A DNA stretch of 49,930 nt, taken from assembly GCA_017399145.1 (NCBI GenBank), contig JAFQEG010000024.1, positions 1 to 49,930 on the forward strand, written 5' to 3'. The DNA is from Clostridia bacterium. Lineage in GTDB: Bacteria > Bacillota > Clostridia > Oscillospirales > CAG-272. A model generated the notes under the pieces. The model was not told the DNA's origin, did no database searches, and saw only the letters and a program-made list of their open reading frames with translations. Below, in pieces: positions 42,155 through 49,930 of the stretch (position 1 is its first letter; every line of letters begins with the position of its first letter). The position numbers and the translations under genes are program-made.

Positions 42155-42925
42155 TCAACCGAATCTTCCTGTAATATAGCGCTCGGTACGTTCATCTCTA
42201 GGTGAAGTAAAGATATCGTCTGTGTTTCCGTATTCAACAAGCTCACCAAGAAGGAAAAATGCTGTTTTATCAGCAATTCGTGTTGCCTGTTGCATATTGT
42301 GGGTAACGATAACAATAGTAATATCCTTTTTTAATTCCTCCATTAGCTCCTCAATTTTTCCTGTGGAAATAGGGTCAAGAGCAGAGGTTGGCTCGTCCAT
42401 TAGTAAAACCTTTGGACTTGCTGCAAGAGAACGTGCAATGCAAAGCCTTTGCTGTTGTCCTCCACTCATGCCGAGGGCGTTTTTGCGAAGCCTGTCCTTT
42501 ACCTCATCCCAAATACTGGCACGACGTAATGACTGCTCAACTATCTCGTCAAGCTCACTTTTTTTAGTAATACCAAAGGTTCTTGGAGCAAAGGCGATGT
42601 TGTCGTATATGCTCATTGGAAAGGGATTAGGCTTTTGGAAAACCATACCTACGTTTTTTCTTAAAAGATTTACGTCTGTTTCCTTATCGTAAATGTCAAC
42701 ACCACCTATTCTAAAATCTCCCTCAATGCGACAACCTTCAACTAAGTCATTCATTCGGTTGAATATTTTTAGAAAGGTTGACTTTCCGCAACCCGATGGA
42801 CCAATAAAAGCAGTTACTTGCTTTTCTGGAATTTCAATATTTATATTTTTTAATGCTTGAAAATCACCATAAAAAAGATTGCAGTTTTTTGCGATGATAT
42901 CCATATTACCTATAAATTCGTTCAT
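42155..42925 (-). CDS. pstB: PstB, phosphate transport ATPase
   Basis: 256 residues. Walker [10 protein letters not shown] (42-50), signature [16 protein letters not shown], Walker [13 protein letters not shown] and switch His (VTHNMQQA) are all intact. The sequence [17 protein letters not shown] is typical of PstB. It energises phosphate import through PstC and PstA. Its start codon overlaps the pstA stop by four bases. Confidence 0.97.
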   Translation of the reverse strand: MNEFIGNMDIIAKNCNLFYGDFQALKNINIEIPEKQVTAFIGPSGCGKSTFLKIFNRMNDLVEGCRIEGDFRIGGVDIYDKETDVNLLRKNVGMVFQKPNPFPMSIYDNIAFAPRTFGITKKSELDEIVEQSLRRASIWDEVKDRLRKNALGMSGGQQQRLCIARSLAASPKVLLMDEPTSALDPISTGKIEELMEELKKDITIVIVTHNMQQATRIADKTAFFLLGELVEYGNTDDIFTSPRDERTERYITGRFG

Positions 42926-43752
42926 TTTGTATCTCCATAAGTAGATTTTTTAATCATTTTACCAACAAAGCTCGCCAACAGATTGAGGAATATAACGAAA
43001 ACGAGAAGGACAACTGCGGTTGCCGAGGCTTCGGCTGGATATCCGTGACTTGCAAAATAGTAAATGTCAAGTGCTAGGCTTGCGCCCGGTGACATAAGTG
43101 ACTCGGGAACCTTATTTACAACCATTCCAATGGTTAGTATCAAAACTGCACTTTCAGAAACAACACGACCAATAGCCAAAATAATTGATGTAACTATGCC
43201 ACCTGCACAAGAGGGAAGAACGATTTTAAAAATAGTTCTTACTTTACTTGCTCCAAGCGCATATGAGCCCTCACGAAGACCGTTCTGCACGGATAGTAAG
43301 CTTTCTTGCGTAGACCTTACAATGGTTGGCAATATCATAATTGCAAGTGTTATTCCTCCACCGAGTATTGAGTATCCCCAGCCAAAGGCAACGACGAATA
43401 TTAAATATCCAAACAATCCATAAACGATGCTTGGAATACCAGCAAGAGTTTCGGTTGCAACCTGAACGATTTTAACAAATCTTCCCTTGTTGCCTGTATA
43501 TTCTACAAGGAATATAGCACTTGCAATTCCAATAGGTACAGCAATGATAGATGCAATTCCTACAAGCTGAAGTGTGCCTATGAATGCGGGAAATATAGAT
43601 GGCGAGTCTGTATAATCTCCAAACAAAAGGTCAAAGGAAAGCTTATCAACACCATTTATTAGAACGTAAGCTACAACAGCTAAAAGAGAAATTAGAGAAA
43701 TAACAAGAGCAATTATGCAAATATATTTTAAGATGGAATATAACCTTTTCAT
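42922..43752 (-). CDS. pstA: PstA, phosphate transporter permease
   Basis: 276 residues with about six membrane helices. The ABC-permease cytoplasmic loop is seen as [21 protein letters not shown], given in part: [14 protein letters not shown]. The order within the operon (after pstC, before pstB) and the [11 protein letters not shown] stretch are typical. It overlaps pstC by four bases and pstB by four bases, so the three are tightly coupled. Confidence 0.95.
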   Translation of the reverse strand: MKRLYSILKYICIIALVISLISLLAVVAYVLINGVDKLSFDLLFGDYTDSPSIFPAFIGTLQLVGIASIIAVPIGIASAIFLVEYTGNKGRFVKIVQVATETLAGIPSIVYGLFGYLIFVVAFGWGYSILGGGITLAIMILPTIVRSTQESLLSVQNGLREGSYALGASKVRTIFKIVLPSCAGGIVTSIILAIGRVVSESAVLILTIGMVVNKVPESLMSPGASLALDIYYFASHGYPAEASATAVVLLVFVIFLNLLASFVGKMIKKSTYGDTK

Positions 43753-44657
43753 TTACTTGCACCTCGCTTTTCTTTCTTTTCGGATTTATCCTTCTTCAAC
43801 AATGAAAAGCTTACGTTCAAAATAAGCGTAAAGACAAACAATACAACACCTGTCGCAATTAGTGCCGAAAGAGCATCACCTTGTAGCTCAAGAGCTCCCA
43901 TTGCAATATTGGCAGTTAGAGTTCTCACGCTTTGAAATATACTCTCTGGCATTTCAGGGCTTCCGCCAATTACCATAATAACTGCCATAGTTTCGCCAAT
44001 AGAACGCCCTATTGCAAGAACCACTCCTGCAAGAATACCACTTTTCGCAGAGGGCACCATAACCTTGAAGGTCGCTTGCTCCTTTGTTGCACCAAGAGCC
44101 AATGCACCTTCGTAATAGGATGAGGGAACGCTATTCAAGGAATCGAGGCTTACACTAACAATAGTTGGTAAAATCATTATTCCAAGAACAAGGGATGCTG
44201 AAAGAATACCATAACCGACACCTGTGGGCGAAATGTAATCCCTAACAAAAGGAACGATAATAGTCATTCCAAAAAGTCCGAAAATAACAGAGGGAATACC
44301 TGCAAGCAAATTTATCATTTGTCTTATTGGGGATATAAGCCTTTTTGGACAAAACTTATATAATGCGATTGAAGTAAGAAGACCTATTCCTACCCCGATA
44401 ATTACCGAAAGGGCTGTAACATATAAGGTGGCTACAATCATTGGAAAAATTCCATAGCTTGGATTATCAGCAACAGGCGCCCAATCACTGCCAAATAAAA
44501 ATTTAGCAAATCCTGTTTTTGCCATAAATGGTATACCACTCACAAAAAGAAAGATTGTAATTGTTGCAAGCGCGAGAATAGAAAAGATAGCACTGAAAAG
44601 GAACAGTCCGCGCATTAGCTTTTCTCGTGTATTTATAAATTTGTAAAGGCTGTTCAT
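43749..44657 (-). CDS. pstC: PstC, phosphate transporter permease
   Basis: 302 residues with about six membrane helices. The permease loop appears as YEGALALGATKEQATFKVMVP, given in part: LGATKEQATFKVMVP. The sequence AGIPSVIFGLFGM parallels the PstA motif, as usual for this pair. It follows pstS after one base. The C-terminal end is Lys/Glu-rich and short. Confidence 0.95.
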   Translation of the reverse strand: MNSLYKFINTREKLMRGLFLFSAIFSILALATITIFLFVSGIPFMAKTGFAKFLFGSDWAPVADNPSYGIFPMIVATLYVTALSVIIGVGIGLLTSIALYKFCPKRLISPIRQMINLLAGIPSVIFGLFGMTIIVPFVRDYISPTGVGYGILSASLVLGIMILPTIVSVSLDSLNSVPSSYYEGALALGATKEQATFKVMVPSAKSGILAGVVLAIGRSIGETMAVIMVIGGSPEMPESIFQSVRTLTANIAMGALELQGDALSALIATGVVLFVFTLILNVSFSLLKKDKSEKKEKRGASK

Positions 44658-44658
44658 A

Positions 44659-45534
44659 TTATTTTGAAACGTCTGCCCAGGTCTTGATAGCGGAGTCGCC
44701 TGCGTCCTTGTTATAAATATTTTTTAGGTCCTCTAAGGAAATGCTGTCAAAGGTGTTTTCTTTATTAACAATTACCGCAATTCCGTCCTTTGCAACCTCG
44801 TAATATGTGCAATTATCTGCCTTTGATGGATTGAAGTCTTCTGAAATCATTCCAAAGTCTGATACACCATTTTTAGCGTTGTTATAGCCTGTTCCACTAC
44901 CACCACCGGCAACAGTGATTTTTACACCACCTTGAATACTTTCAAATCTAGTAGCAAGCTTTTCCATAAGAGGAAGGAGCGAGGTTGAACCGGAAATATC
45001 AATTTCGCCTGTTAAGCCGGGGATTACTGTATATGATGTAGTAGTGTCGTTTGTTGAAACGTATCCGTTATCTGTAATAATTGCTTGTGCGTCTGAGCTT
45101 TGAAGGAATGAGTAGAATGCTTTGTTTACCTCGTCAGTAATGGTGCTTTCTTGATAAACAATATTTAGCGGTCTTGAAATTTTGTAAGAGCCATTTTTGA
45201 TATTTTCAATTGTAGCTTCAACACCATCTACCTTAAGCATTTTAACATCATTGGTAATGTAACCAAGGCTATCGTAGCCAATTGCAAGAGGGTTGCCTTT
45301 TACTTCCACCAGAACAGAGGCTGTATTTGAAGCAACGATTACTCCTGAAACATCAGTTTTACCCTTAAGACCGATAATTTCCATAAATGCTGATTTTGTT
45401 CCACTTCCGTCCTCACGAGTGACAACACTAATGTTTTTATTCTCGTCAAATCTTGCGCCACCACAGGAGGTGAGTGCCCCAAGAGAGCAGGTGATGATTG
45501 CGAATGTAAGAATAAGTGCAAAAAATTTTTTCAT
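44659..45534 (-). CDS. pstS: PstS, phosphate-binding lipoprotein
   Basis: 291 residues from the ATG at 45532-45534, preceded by AAGGAG; the longer frames to 45597 would place this site inside the coding region. The lipoprotein signal peptide ends in LGALTSC. The mature protein holds the phosphate-binding Ser/Thr loops: REDGSGTKSAF and, in the second lobe, DISGSTSLLPLMEKLA with VAGGGSGTGYNN. PstS captures phosphate outside the cell and passes it to PstC/PstA. It is the first gene of the operon. Confidence 0.95.
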   Translation of the reverse strand: MKKFFALILTFAIITCSLGALTSCGGARFDENKNISVVTREDGSGTKSAFMEIIGLKGKTDVSGVIVASNTASVLVEVKGNPLAIGYDSLGYITNDVKMLKVDGVEATIENIKNGSYKISRPLNIVYQESTITDEVNKAFYSFLQSSDAQAIITDNGYVSTNDTTTSYTVIPGLTGEIDISGSTSLLPLMEKLATRFESIQGGVKITVAGGGSGTGYNNAKNGVSDFGMISEDFNPSKADNCTYYEVAKDGIAVIVNKENTFDSISLEDLKNIYNKDAGDSAIKTWADVSK

Positions 45535-45568
45535 TTTCAAAATCTCCTTTTTCATATTTTGCACTATT

Positions 45569-45597
45569 ATTGTATCTCGATACAAATATTTCAGCAA
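45569..45597 (-). promoter_or_regulatory. Promoter of the pst-pho operon
   Basis: On the minus strand TTGCTG (45592-45597), a 17-base spacer and TACAAT (45569-45574). Confidence 0.7.
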
Positions 45598-45616
45598 TCA
45601 TATTTTGGTTAGGTGA

Positions 45617-45633
45617 ATGTAATGTTTATGTAA
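45617..45633 (-). promoter_or_regulatory. Pho box, direct repeats for PhoB/PhoP
   Basis: On the minus strand TTACAT (45628-45633), five bases, then TTACAT (45617-45622), an 11-base period. This matches the PhoP box TT(A/T/C)ACA-N5-TT(A/T/C)ACA described for Bacillus. It lies about 20 bases upstream of the -35 box, which fits an activator site. Confidence 0.65.
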
Positions 45634-45667
45634 GGTGCTATATACAGATGCAACACCCTTTTAAAGG

Positions 45668-45696
45668 TTGAAAAAAAGAGATAAGTGTGGTATAAT
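45668..45696 (+). promoter_or_regulatory. Promoter of the ComEC-like lipoprotein gene
   Basis: TTGAAA (45668-45673), a 17-base spacer and TATAAT (45691-45696). It diverges from the pst promoter, so the Pho box at 45617-45633 lies between the two transcription units. Confidence 0.8.
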
Positions 45697-45727
45697 GTAT
45701 ATACATTAAGAAAAGAGAGGAAAGAAA

Positions 45728-46555
45728 ATGAATAAACGAATAGCTTGTATATTTGCATTTTGCTTACTTGCCATATGCTTAATTTTTCTTTTCTCTTGTA
45801 ACAAGGAAGAAATTGTACCTGCAAGTGTCGATATTTTGAAAATAGGCAAGGCGGACTGCATAGTAATTAACACTGGCACAAAAATCGTAATGATAGACAC
45901 GGGTGAGGTGGAAAACCTAGACGATATTCATTTTTATATGAATAAAAAGGGATATACATCAATAGACACTCTAATTCTTACCCACTACGACAAGGATCAT
46001 ATCGGCGGGGCAAGTGATATTATTTCTACCTACAACGTAAAAGAGGTTGTTGAAACAAAAATAACAGACAATAGCTTTGAATATTTGGACTATCATAACA
46101 CAATGGCAAATCAAGGCATAAGCCCTAAAAAGCTAAATGAAAGCTATTCCTTTGAATATGATAGCTGTAAATTTACAATCGACATACCACAAAGGGACAA
46201 ATATGAGGAAAAGCAAGACAATAATTCCTCACTAATCGTTTCAATGTGGTGTGGGGACACAAGCTTTCTTTTCTGTGGTGATGCTATGGAATTAAGGCTA
46301 AGGGAAATTATTGAAAGGAATATAGGCACCTACGATTTTGTCAAGCTACCATATCACGGAAATTACCTTGAAAATTACGAGGACTTCCTAAAAATGACAA
46401 AGCCACAATATTCTGTAATTACAGACTCTAAGAAAAATACGGCAGACGAAAAAACTCTTGATATCTTAAAAGAATTTGAAGTGGAAAATTACGAAACAAG
46501 ATATGGTACAGTATCCATTACAACAGATGGAAGCACAATAGCAATAAAACAGTAA
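45728..46555 (+). CDS. Lipoprotein with a ComEC-like metallo-beta-lactamase domain
   Basis: 275 residues. A signal peptide ends in the lipobox LFSC (Cys24). The rest is an MBL domain of the ComEC/Rec2 C-terminal type: MIDTGE (56-60), the metal motif HYDKDHIGG (His86, Asp88, Asp90, His91), SFLFCGDA, and LPYHG. The ligands are intact, unlike in the MBL-fold protein at 21918. There is no ComEC membrane channel, so it is a stand-alone extracellular hydrolase; nucleotides or phosphate esters are possible substrates. Its divergence from pstS is suggestive of a phosphate-scavenging role but not proof. The ribosome site is GAGAGGAAAG. Confidence 0.8.
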   Translation: MNKRIACIFAFCLLAICLIFLFSCNKEEIVPASVDILKIGKADCIVINTGTKIVMIDTGEVENLDDIHFYMNKKGYTSIDTLILTHYDKDHIGGASDIISTYNVKEVVETKITDNSFEYLDYHNTMANQGISPKKLNESYSFEYDSCKFTIDIPQRDKYEEKQDNNSSLIVSMWCGDTSFLFCGDAMELRLREIIERNIGTYDFVKLPYHGNYLENYEDFLKMTKPQYSVITDSKKNTADEKTLDILKEFEVENYETRYGTVSITTDGSTIAIKQ

Positions 46556-46577
46556 AAACAGACACTCTCTCGATAAT

Positions 46578-47237
46578 TTAATAACAAATATTAGTAGGGT
46601 CGGCAATTTGCCGACCCTTTTCGTACTCTAAAAGAGAGCACAGTAAATTGTTATCTCGGTGGGCATCAATCTTAGAATATTGCCCTCTTTTACCAATCTT
46701 TAAAAGAGTGCCAACGTGAAAATAGCCAAACAAAAAGGGAGGGACGTGAGTAACTAAATCGTCAAGATTTCTTATAACTGTAAAATCACGCCATCTTGAA
46801 GTGATGCTTTTAAATCTAAGTCCCCATAAAACTCTAGGCGCACCAAAGCCAAATCCAAAAATATTGCCACGCAAATCTTTTCTGTTATACCATACGTACT
46901 CGTAGCAAAGAGTAGCGAGCGCACCCCCGTGAGAATAGCCACAAATATATATTTTTTCAAGGGACGTGTCTGAAATATACCTGCCAATTGACCCCTCCAT
47001 GCTTTTCCAAACCTTCAAAAAGCCTCTGTGACAAAGCCAAACGATTTTACCCATTCTTTTATAGGGCTTAGCAGGGAAGTCAAGATTATTTTTCCAATCA
47101 ATTTTTCCATTGGACCCTTGAAAATAAATGAACAAGGTATTGCCACATCTCCTAATTGCGTAGTCCCCACATTCACCAACAGTTGTATATAAGATATGAG
47201 TACAAATATAGAATAATTTAGATAGCTTTATTTCCAT
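46578..47237 (-). CDS. Class 3 lipase-like serine hydrolase
   Basis: 219 residues from the ATG at 47235-47237, which has AAGGA; a longer frame to 47300 passes through the terminator at 47255-47302. The lipase box is GYSHGG with Ser102; Asp in NLDDLVTHVP and His in a following FHVG or DAHRDN could complete the triad. The N-terminal YFQGSNGKIDW is typical of class 3 lipases. No signal peptide is visible, so it may be cytoplasmic. Its last about 10 codons lie inside the terminator hairpin of the convergent gene. Confidence 0.75.
   Translation of the reverse strand: MEIKLSKLFYICTHILYTTVGECGDYAIRRCGNTLFIYFQGSNGKIDWKNNLDFPAKPYKRMGKIVWLCHRGFLKVWKSMEGSIGRYISDTSLEKIYICGYSHGGALATLCYEYVWYNRKDLRGNIFGFGFGAPRVLWGLRFKSITSRWRDFTVIRNLDDLVTHVPPFLFGYFHVGTLLKIGKRGQYSKIDAHRDNNLLCSLLEYEKGRQIADPTNICY
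46596..46622 (+). terminator. Terminator of the ComEC-like gene, inside the lipase coding region
   Basis: GGGTCGGCAA (46597-46606) pairs with TTGCCGACCC (46608-46617), with TTTT after it on the plus strand. It lies about 40 bases after the stop at 46555 and overlaps the 3' end of the convergent lipase gene. Confidence 0.8.
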
Positions 47238-47254
47238 AAAACAGACACTCCTTA

Positions 47255-47302
47255 AACAAAAAATGCAGAAATTAAGGCAAAAGCCATTTAATTTCTGCAT
47301 TT
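47255..47302 (-). terminator. Terminator of the SPFH gene
   Basis: AAATGCAGAAATTA (47261-47274) pairs with TAATTTCTGCATTT (47289-47302); on the minus strand it is followed by TTTGTTTAA. It sits between the SPFH gene and the lipase start. Confidence 0.85.
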
Positions 47303-47360
47303 TATTTCTTTTATTTTAGTACAGTATATTTTATGCTGAAAGGGTCCTATTGCTACACAA

Positions 47361-48461
47361 TCATGGAGTAGGAGTTGGCACAACGATTGTACCACCGTTG
47401 TCAGTCATAACGCTAGGTAGCTTACCGTCCCACTTGTTAAGGTATTCAAGATACTTTAGGTATTCAGAAATTAGCTTAATTTCGTCAGCACTCTTGCCCT
47501 CAAAGTTAATTTCATATTCCTTTGCGCTTGTGCCGTCCTCAAGAGTAATATCGTTTTCATCAATCTTAAAGCCAAGTGAACGTGCAACCTCGATTGACTT
47601 TAGCTTTATAGCCTCAGCCTCTGCCTCGGCAATCTTAATTTGTGCCTCTGCGTCAGCCTCTGCTTGTGCTAGCTTAGCCTGTGCGTTTAGCTTAGCAACC
47701 TCAAGCTCCTTTTCTGCGTTTACAATAGCAGTTTCCTTTTCGTACTCAGCCTTTAGCTTTTCCTGCTCGGCTATCATTTTGTTTTCAACTGTTGCCTCAA
47801 AGGCATCAGAGAAGTCAATGTTTACAAGCACAACTGCAACAATATCAACGTAATAGTTTTCGTCAATAGCTTCCTTGATTTTTATCTCAACCTCTGGTGA
47901 AATCGAGGAACGAGTTTCAATAATAGACATAGCAGAGTAATTAGAAAGAACACTCTTTGCCTTTTCAATAGAAACGCTTTGAATTCTGTTTCCTAGGGTT
48001 GAAAGGTTTCCGTATTTGTTTGCAATTTCAACAGCCTTTGATGAATCAATTTGCCATTGTATTGTCATAACAACGTCCATAGTTTGCGCATCCTTTGAGT
48101 AAGCAGCGGTTGTAATTTCAGAGTTTTGCACTCTTGCATCATAAATTTCGTAGGTTTCAGTTAGCCAAAAATCAAAATATGTACCAGAGGTCCTAACTCC
48201 CTTAGCCTCGCCAAGATGCTTAACTACTGCAATTTCACCAGTGTCAACCGTGTGAAAGCTTGGTGGGACGAGAAACAAAGCAATCAAAAGCACACAGCCT
48301 ATAATTAGTGCAACTCTTTCCCCAATTCCTAAAGGAATAGAAATACCCTTAGCACTCTTGCCAAGCCCTTGTCTTGCCTTAGCCTGCTTAAATACAACGA
48401 AGCCTAAACAAAATGCTACTGCTAAAACAAGTAAAAATCCAATAATAAATCCAATTTGCAT
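47361..48461 (-). CDS. SPFH/band 7 (prohibitin-like) membrane protein
   Basis: 366 residues. Two hydrophobic segments (about 3-25 and 50-72) precede the SPFH domain (about 73-235; VDTGEIAVVKHLGEAKGVRTSG, given in part: VDTGEIAVVKHLGEAK). A long Ala/Glu/Lys coiled coil follows (about 235-295). The C-terminus ends in VPTPTP. SPFH proteins form membrane-associated oligomers and organise proteases or lipid domains; no specific partner gene such as NfeD is adjacent. The ribosome site AAGGAGG is strong, and the promoter is at 48504-48532. Confidence 0.88.
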   Translation of the reverse strand: MQIGFIIGFLLVLAVAFCLGFVVFKQAKARQGLGKSAKGISIPLGIGERVALIIGCVLLIALFLVPPSFHTVDTGEIAVVKHLGEAKGVRTSGTYFDFWLTETYEIYDARVQNSEITTAAYSKDAQTMDVVMTIQWQIDSSKAVEIANKYGNLSTLGNRIQSVSIEKAKSVLSNYSAMSIIETRSSISPEVEIKIKEAIDENYYVDIVAVVLVNIDFSDAFEATVENKMIAEQEKLKAEYEKETAIVNAEKELEVAKLNAQAKLAQAEADAEAQIKIAEAEAEAIKLKSIEVARSLGFKIDENDITLEDGTSAKEYEINFEGKSADEIKLISEYLKYLEYLNKWDGKLPSVMTDNGGTIVVPTPTP

Positions 48462-48483
48462 AATAAAATCCTCCTTGTAAAAA

Positions 48484-48496
48484 GTATCATTGATAC
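48484..48496 (-). promoter_or_regulatory. Operator-like palindrome before the SPFH gene
   Basis: GTATCA-T-TGATAC lies between the promoter (48504-48532) and the ATG. An odd-length palindrome just downstream of a -10 box is a common repressor site, but the regulator is unknown. Confidence 0.4.
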
Positions 48497-48503
48497 CAAT
48501 AAA

Positions 48504-48532
48504 ATTATACTACTAAATGTAAATAAAGTCAA
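48504..48532 (-). promoter_or_regulatory. Promoter of the SPFH gene
   Basis: On the minus strand TTGACT (48527-48532), a 17-base spacer and TATAAT (48504-48509). Confidence 0.85.
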
Positions 48533-48562
48533 TAATTATCGGTCCTTATTTTGATAAAGCAC

Positions 48563-48591
48563 TTGTATTTTAAACGATTAAATGTTATCAT
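48563..48591 (+). promoter_or_regulatory. Promoter of the serine hydrolase gene
   Basis: TTGTAT (48563-48568), a 17-base spacer and TATCAT (48586-48591). The ATG at 48622 follows with TAGGAG. Confidence 0.6.
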
Positions 48592-48621
48592 ATAAATATA
48601 TAAAATGTAGGAGATTGACAA

Positions 48622-49773
48622 ATGTATACCTTTAAGGATTTAGAAAAATATTTAGACTCAATACTAGTAAGAGAAAAAATTCCCGGCTTTGACTGTAAGA
48701 TTTACCACAAGGGCAAGGAGGTTTTTCGTTACTTCAATGGCTATTCGGACAGAGAAAACCAAATTAAAATGAATGGTGAGGAATACTACTATATTTATTC
48801 TGCCTCAAAGCCAATTACCTGTGCCGTTGCACTTCATGCCTTTGAAGAGGGGGCGTTTCTACTTCACGAGCCTCTTTGGTGGTACTTACCTGAGTTTAGA
48901 AATTGTATGGTTAAGGAGAAGCAACCAGATGGCACAGAAAAGCTAGTGCCCCTTGATAGAGAAATAAGAATACAAGACCTTTTTTCGATGTCTGCAGGAC
49001 TTAACTATAACTGCGAAAGCGAACAAATAAAAGAGGTAATTGCAAAAACTAACGGACGTGCACCTACAAGAGAGGTTATCAAGGGCATTGCAAAAATGCC
49101 ACTCGAATTCCAACCAAGAGAGGATTTTTGTTATAGCCTTTGTCACGACGTTTTAGCTTGTCTTGTTGAGGTAGCAACGAAAACACGTTTTCAGGACTAC
49201 GTTAAAAAGGTAATTTTTGACCCACTAGGAATGGACAAAACTACATATAGAATAAATGATGAAATTCTTTCAAAAATGATGCAACAATATCGCTACAATT
49301 TTGAAACGGGAAAAGCGGACCTAGTTGGAAAGAAAAACGACTACATCTTTGGCACAGAATACGACAGTGGCGGTGCCGGTGTAATAACCACAATGGACGA
49401 CTACTCGAAATTTGCTTATGCAATGGCACATGGTGGAGTCGGCATGAATGGGTCAAGAATCTTGTCAAAATCTACTATTGATTTAATGAGAACGAACGTT
49501 TTAGACGGTAAAAGACTCAAAACCTTTAGGTCATGGAATTCAAACGTTGGCTATGGCTACGGCTTCGGTGTTAGAACAAAAATCGACCAAGGACTTGGTG
49601 GTAGCCTAACCTCAATAGGTGAGTTTGGCTGGGACGGTGCAGCAGGCACACTTATTTCAATCGACCCGGACAGAGAGCTAGCAATAGTATATATGCAACA
49701 AATGCTAAATCCACTTCACGAGGTAACCCACCCAAGAATAAAAAATTTAACTGTATTAGCACTAGGATATTAA
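48622..49773 (+). CDS. Beta-lactamase-family serine hydrolase (class C/EstB-like)
   Basis: 383 residues without a signal peptide, so it is probably cytoplasmic. The nucleophile motif S-x-x-K is SASK (Ser60, Lys63), followed by the class C-like region YSLC near residue 172 and, later, WDGAAGT in place of the usual K/H-x-G. This layout fits the penicillin-binding-protein/esterase (EstB) group rather than a true resistance beta-lactamase. The substrate is unknown. The gene has its own promoter, and about 20 bases after it the left end of an insertion sequence begins. Confidence 0.85.
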   Translation: MYTFKDLEKYLDSILVREKIPGFDCKIYHKGKEVFRYFNGYSDRENQIKMNGEEYYYIYSASKPITCAVALHAFEEGAFLLHEPLWWYLPEFRNCMVKEKQPDGTEKLVPLDREIRIQDLFSMSAGLNYNCESEQIKEVIAKTNGRAPTREVIKGIAKMPLEFQPREDFCYSLCHDVLACLVEVATKTRFQDYVKKVIFDPLGMDKTTYRINDEILSKMMQQYRYNFETGKADLVGKKNDYIFGTEYDSGGAGVITTMDDYSKFAYAMAHGGVGMNGSRILSKSTIDLMRTNVLDGKRLKTFRSWNSNVGYGYGFGVRTKIDQGLGGSLTSIGEFGWDGAAGTLISIDPDRELAIVYMQQMLNPLHEVTHPRIKNLTVLALGY

Positions 49774-49838
49774 TAAAAAAGAGGCAGAAAAGTGAAGTGA
49801 ACCCCAAATAGTTCACAAAAAAATAAAAAGCAGAATAA

Positions 49839-49872
49839 AACCTCTTATGGTATAATAAAGCCATAGGAGGTT
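49839..49872 (+). promoter_or_regulatory. Hairpin covering the transposase ribosome site
   Basis: AACCTCTTATGG (49839-49850) pairs with CCATAGGAGGTT (49861-49872), one G-U, around a 10-base loop. The right arm contains AGGAGG (49865-49870), the ribosome site of the transposase ATG at 49880. TATAAT lies in the loop (49851-49856). Confidence 0.75.
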
Positions 49873-49879
49873 TTTAATT

Positions 49880-49930
49880 ATGGCTAAAAAAGGACAAAAA
49901 TTCAGGAATTATACAAAGGAATTGAAGGAG
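49880..49930 (+). CDS. Transposase N-terminus, IS3-type OrfA (partial)
   Basis: Only 17 codons are inside the window: MAKKGQKFRNYTKELKE. This start is typical of helix-turn-helix transposase subunits of IS3-family elements (basic start, then YTKELKE as the beginning of the first helix). The frame is open to the edge. The ribosome site AGGAGG lies at 49865-49870. Confidence 0.6.
   Translation, partial: MAKKGQKFRNYTKELKE

Larger units (their letters stand above)
49793..49930 (+). mobile_element. Left end of an insertion sequence, probably IS3 family, cut by the window edge
   Basis: TGAAGTGAACCCCAAATAG at 49793-49811 resembles the left inverted repeat of IS3-type elements (pattern TG..GTGAACCCC), and an ORF beginning MAKKGQKFRNYTKELKE follows. 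The boundary base is estimated. The right end is outside the window. Confidence 0.6.

Overview
The window looks like the chromosome of an uncultured low-GC Gram-positive bacterium of the Clostridia (Firmicutes/Bacillota). The evidence is the gene content: SpoVG, Hsp33, lipoproteins with lipoboxes, an MsmK/UgpC-type sugar-transport ATPase, an RsuA-Tex cluster, and a NifU-like scaffold protein next to a GGGtGRT protein. Other signs are AGGAGG-type ribosome sites, TTGACA-17-TATAAT promoters and short hairpin/T-tract terminators. The genetic code is standard. I saw no rRNA, tRNA or CRISPR array. The lineage is inferred from gene content, not from a marker-gene search.

Layout. (1) 1-3126 is an accessory island. 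It holds the 3' end of a probable REP-associated (Y1/RAYT-type) transposase and copies of that tail, a family of GACAGGGGACGGT-type palindromes, a second repeat family ending in a hairpin, and four small cell-surface genes (two lipoproteins, two membrane proteins). (2) 3132-6626 carries a family 4 glycosidase with the CHEV signature of alpha-galacturonidases, a divergent 26-codon ORF with its own promoter and terminator, and a secreted leucine-rich-repeat protein. (3) 6624-14666 is minus-strand housekeeping: uvrB-uvrA, a methyltransferase with hslO, and murC. (4) 14754-19078 is plus-strand: spoVG, hisS-aspS, a DUF4186 gene and a GIY-YIG nuclease. (5) 19080-24256 holds an ABC exporter with an alpha/beta hydrolase, an apparently dead metallo-beta-lactamase-fold protein with a long acidic hexapeptide-repeat tail, and ribF. 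(6) 24474-29070 holds a large secreted discoidin-like protein, a Gfo/Idh/MocA oxidoreductase and an orphan sugar-ABC ATPase. (7) 29339-35434 is tex, three tandem PHP-domain paralogues and rsuA, all on the minus strand. (8) 35560-37397 is the NifU-like/GGGtGRT pair. (9) 37521-38989 is an unknown 390-aa protein preceded by a strongly structured RNA with its own promoter and terminator. (10) 39092-45633 is a complete phosphate regulon, pstSCAB-phoU-phoB-phoR, behind a recognisable Pho box. (11) 45668-49930 carries a ComEC-like lipoprotein, a lipase, an SPFH/band 7 protein, a serine hydrolase, and the left end of an insertion sequence cut by the window edge.

How the genes fit together. Most of the window is core metabolism and repair: excision repair, two aminoacyl-tRNA synthetases, cell-wall ligase, flavin synthesis and phosphate uptake. 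Carbohydrate use is suggested by the GH4 enzyme, the Gfo/Idh oxidoreductase, the sugar-ABC ATPase and the discoidin protein, and would fit a plant-polysaccharide-rich anaerobic habitat such as gut or rumen. The most unusual items are the structured RNA at 38731-38958, the metal-ligand-less MBL protein, the triplicated PHP genes, the NifU-like/GGGtGRT pair, and the repeat island, where mobile repeats appear to supply promoter elements and gene ends.
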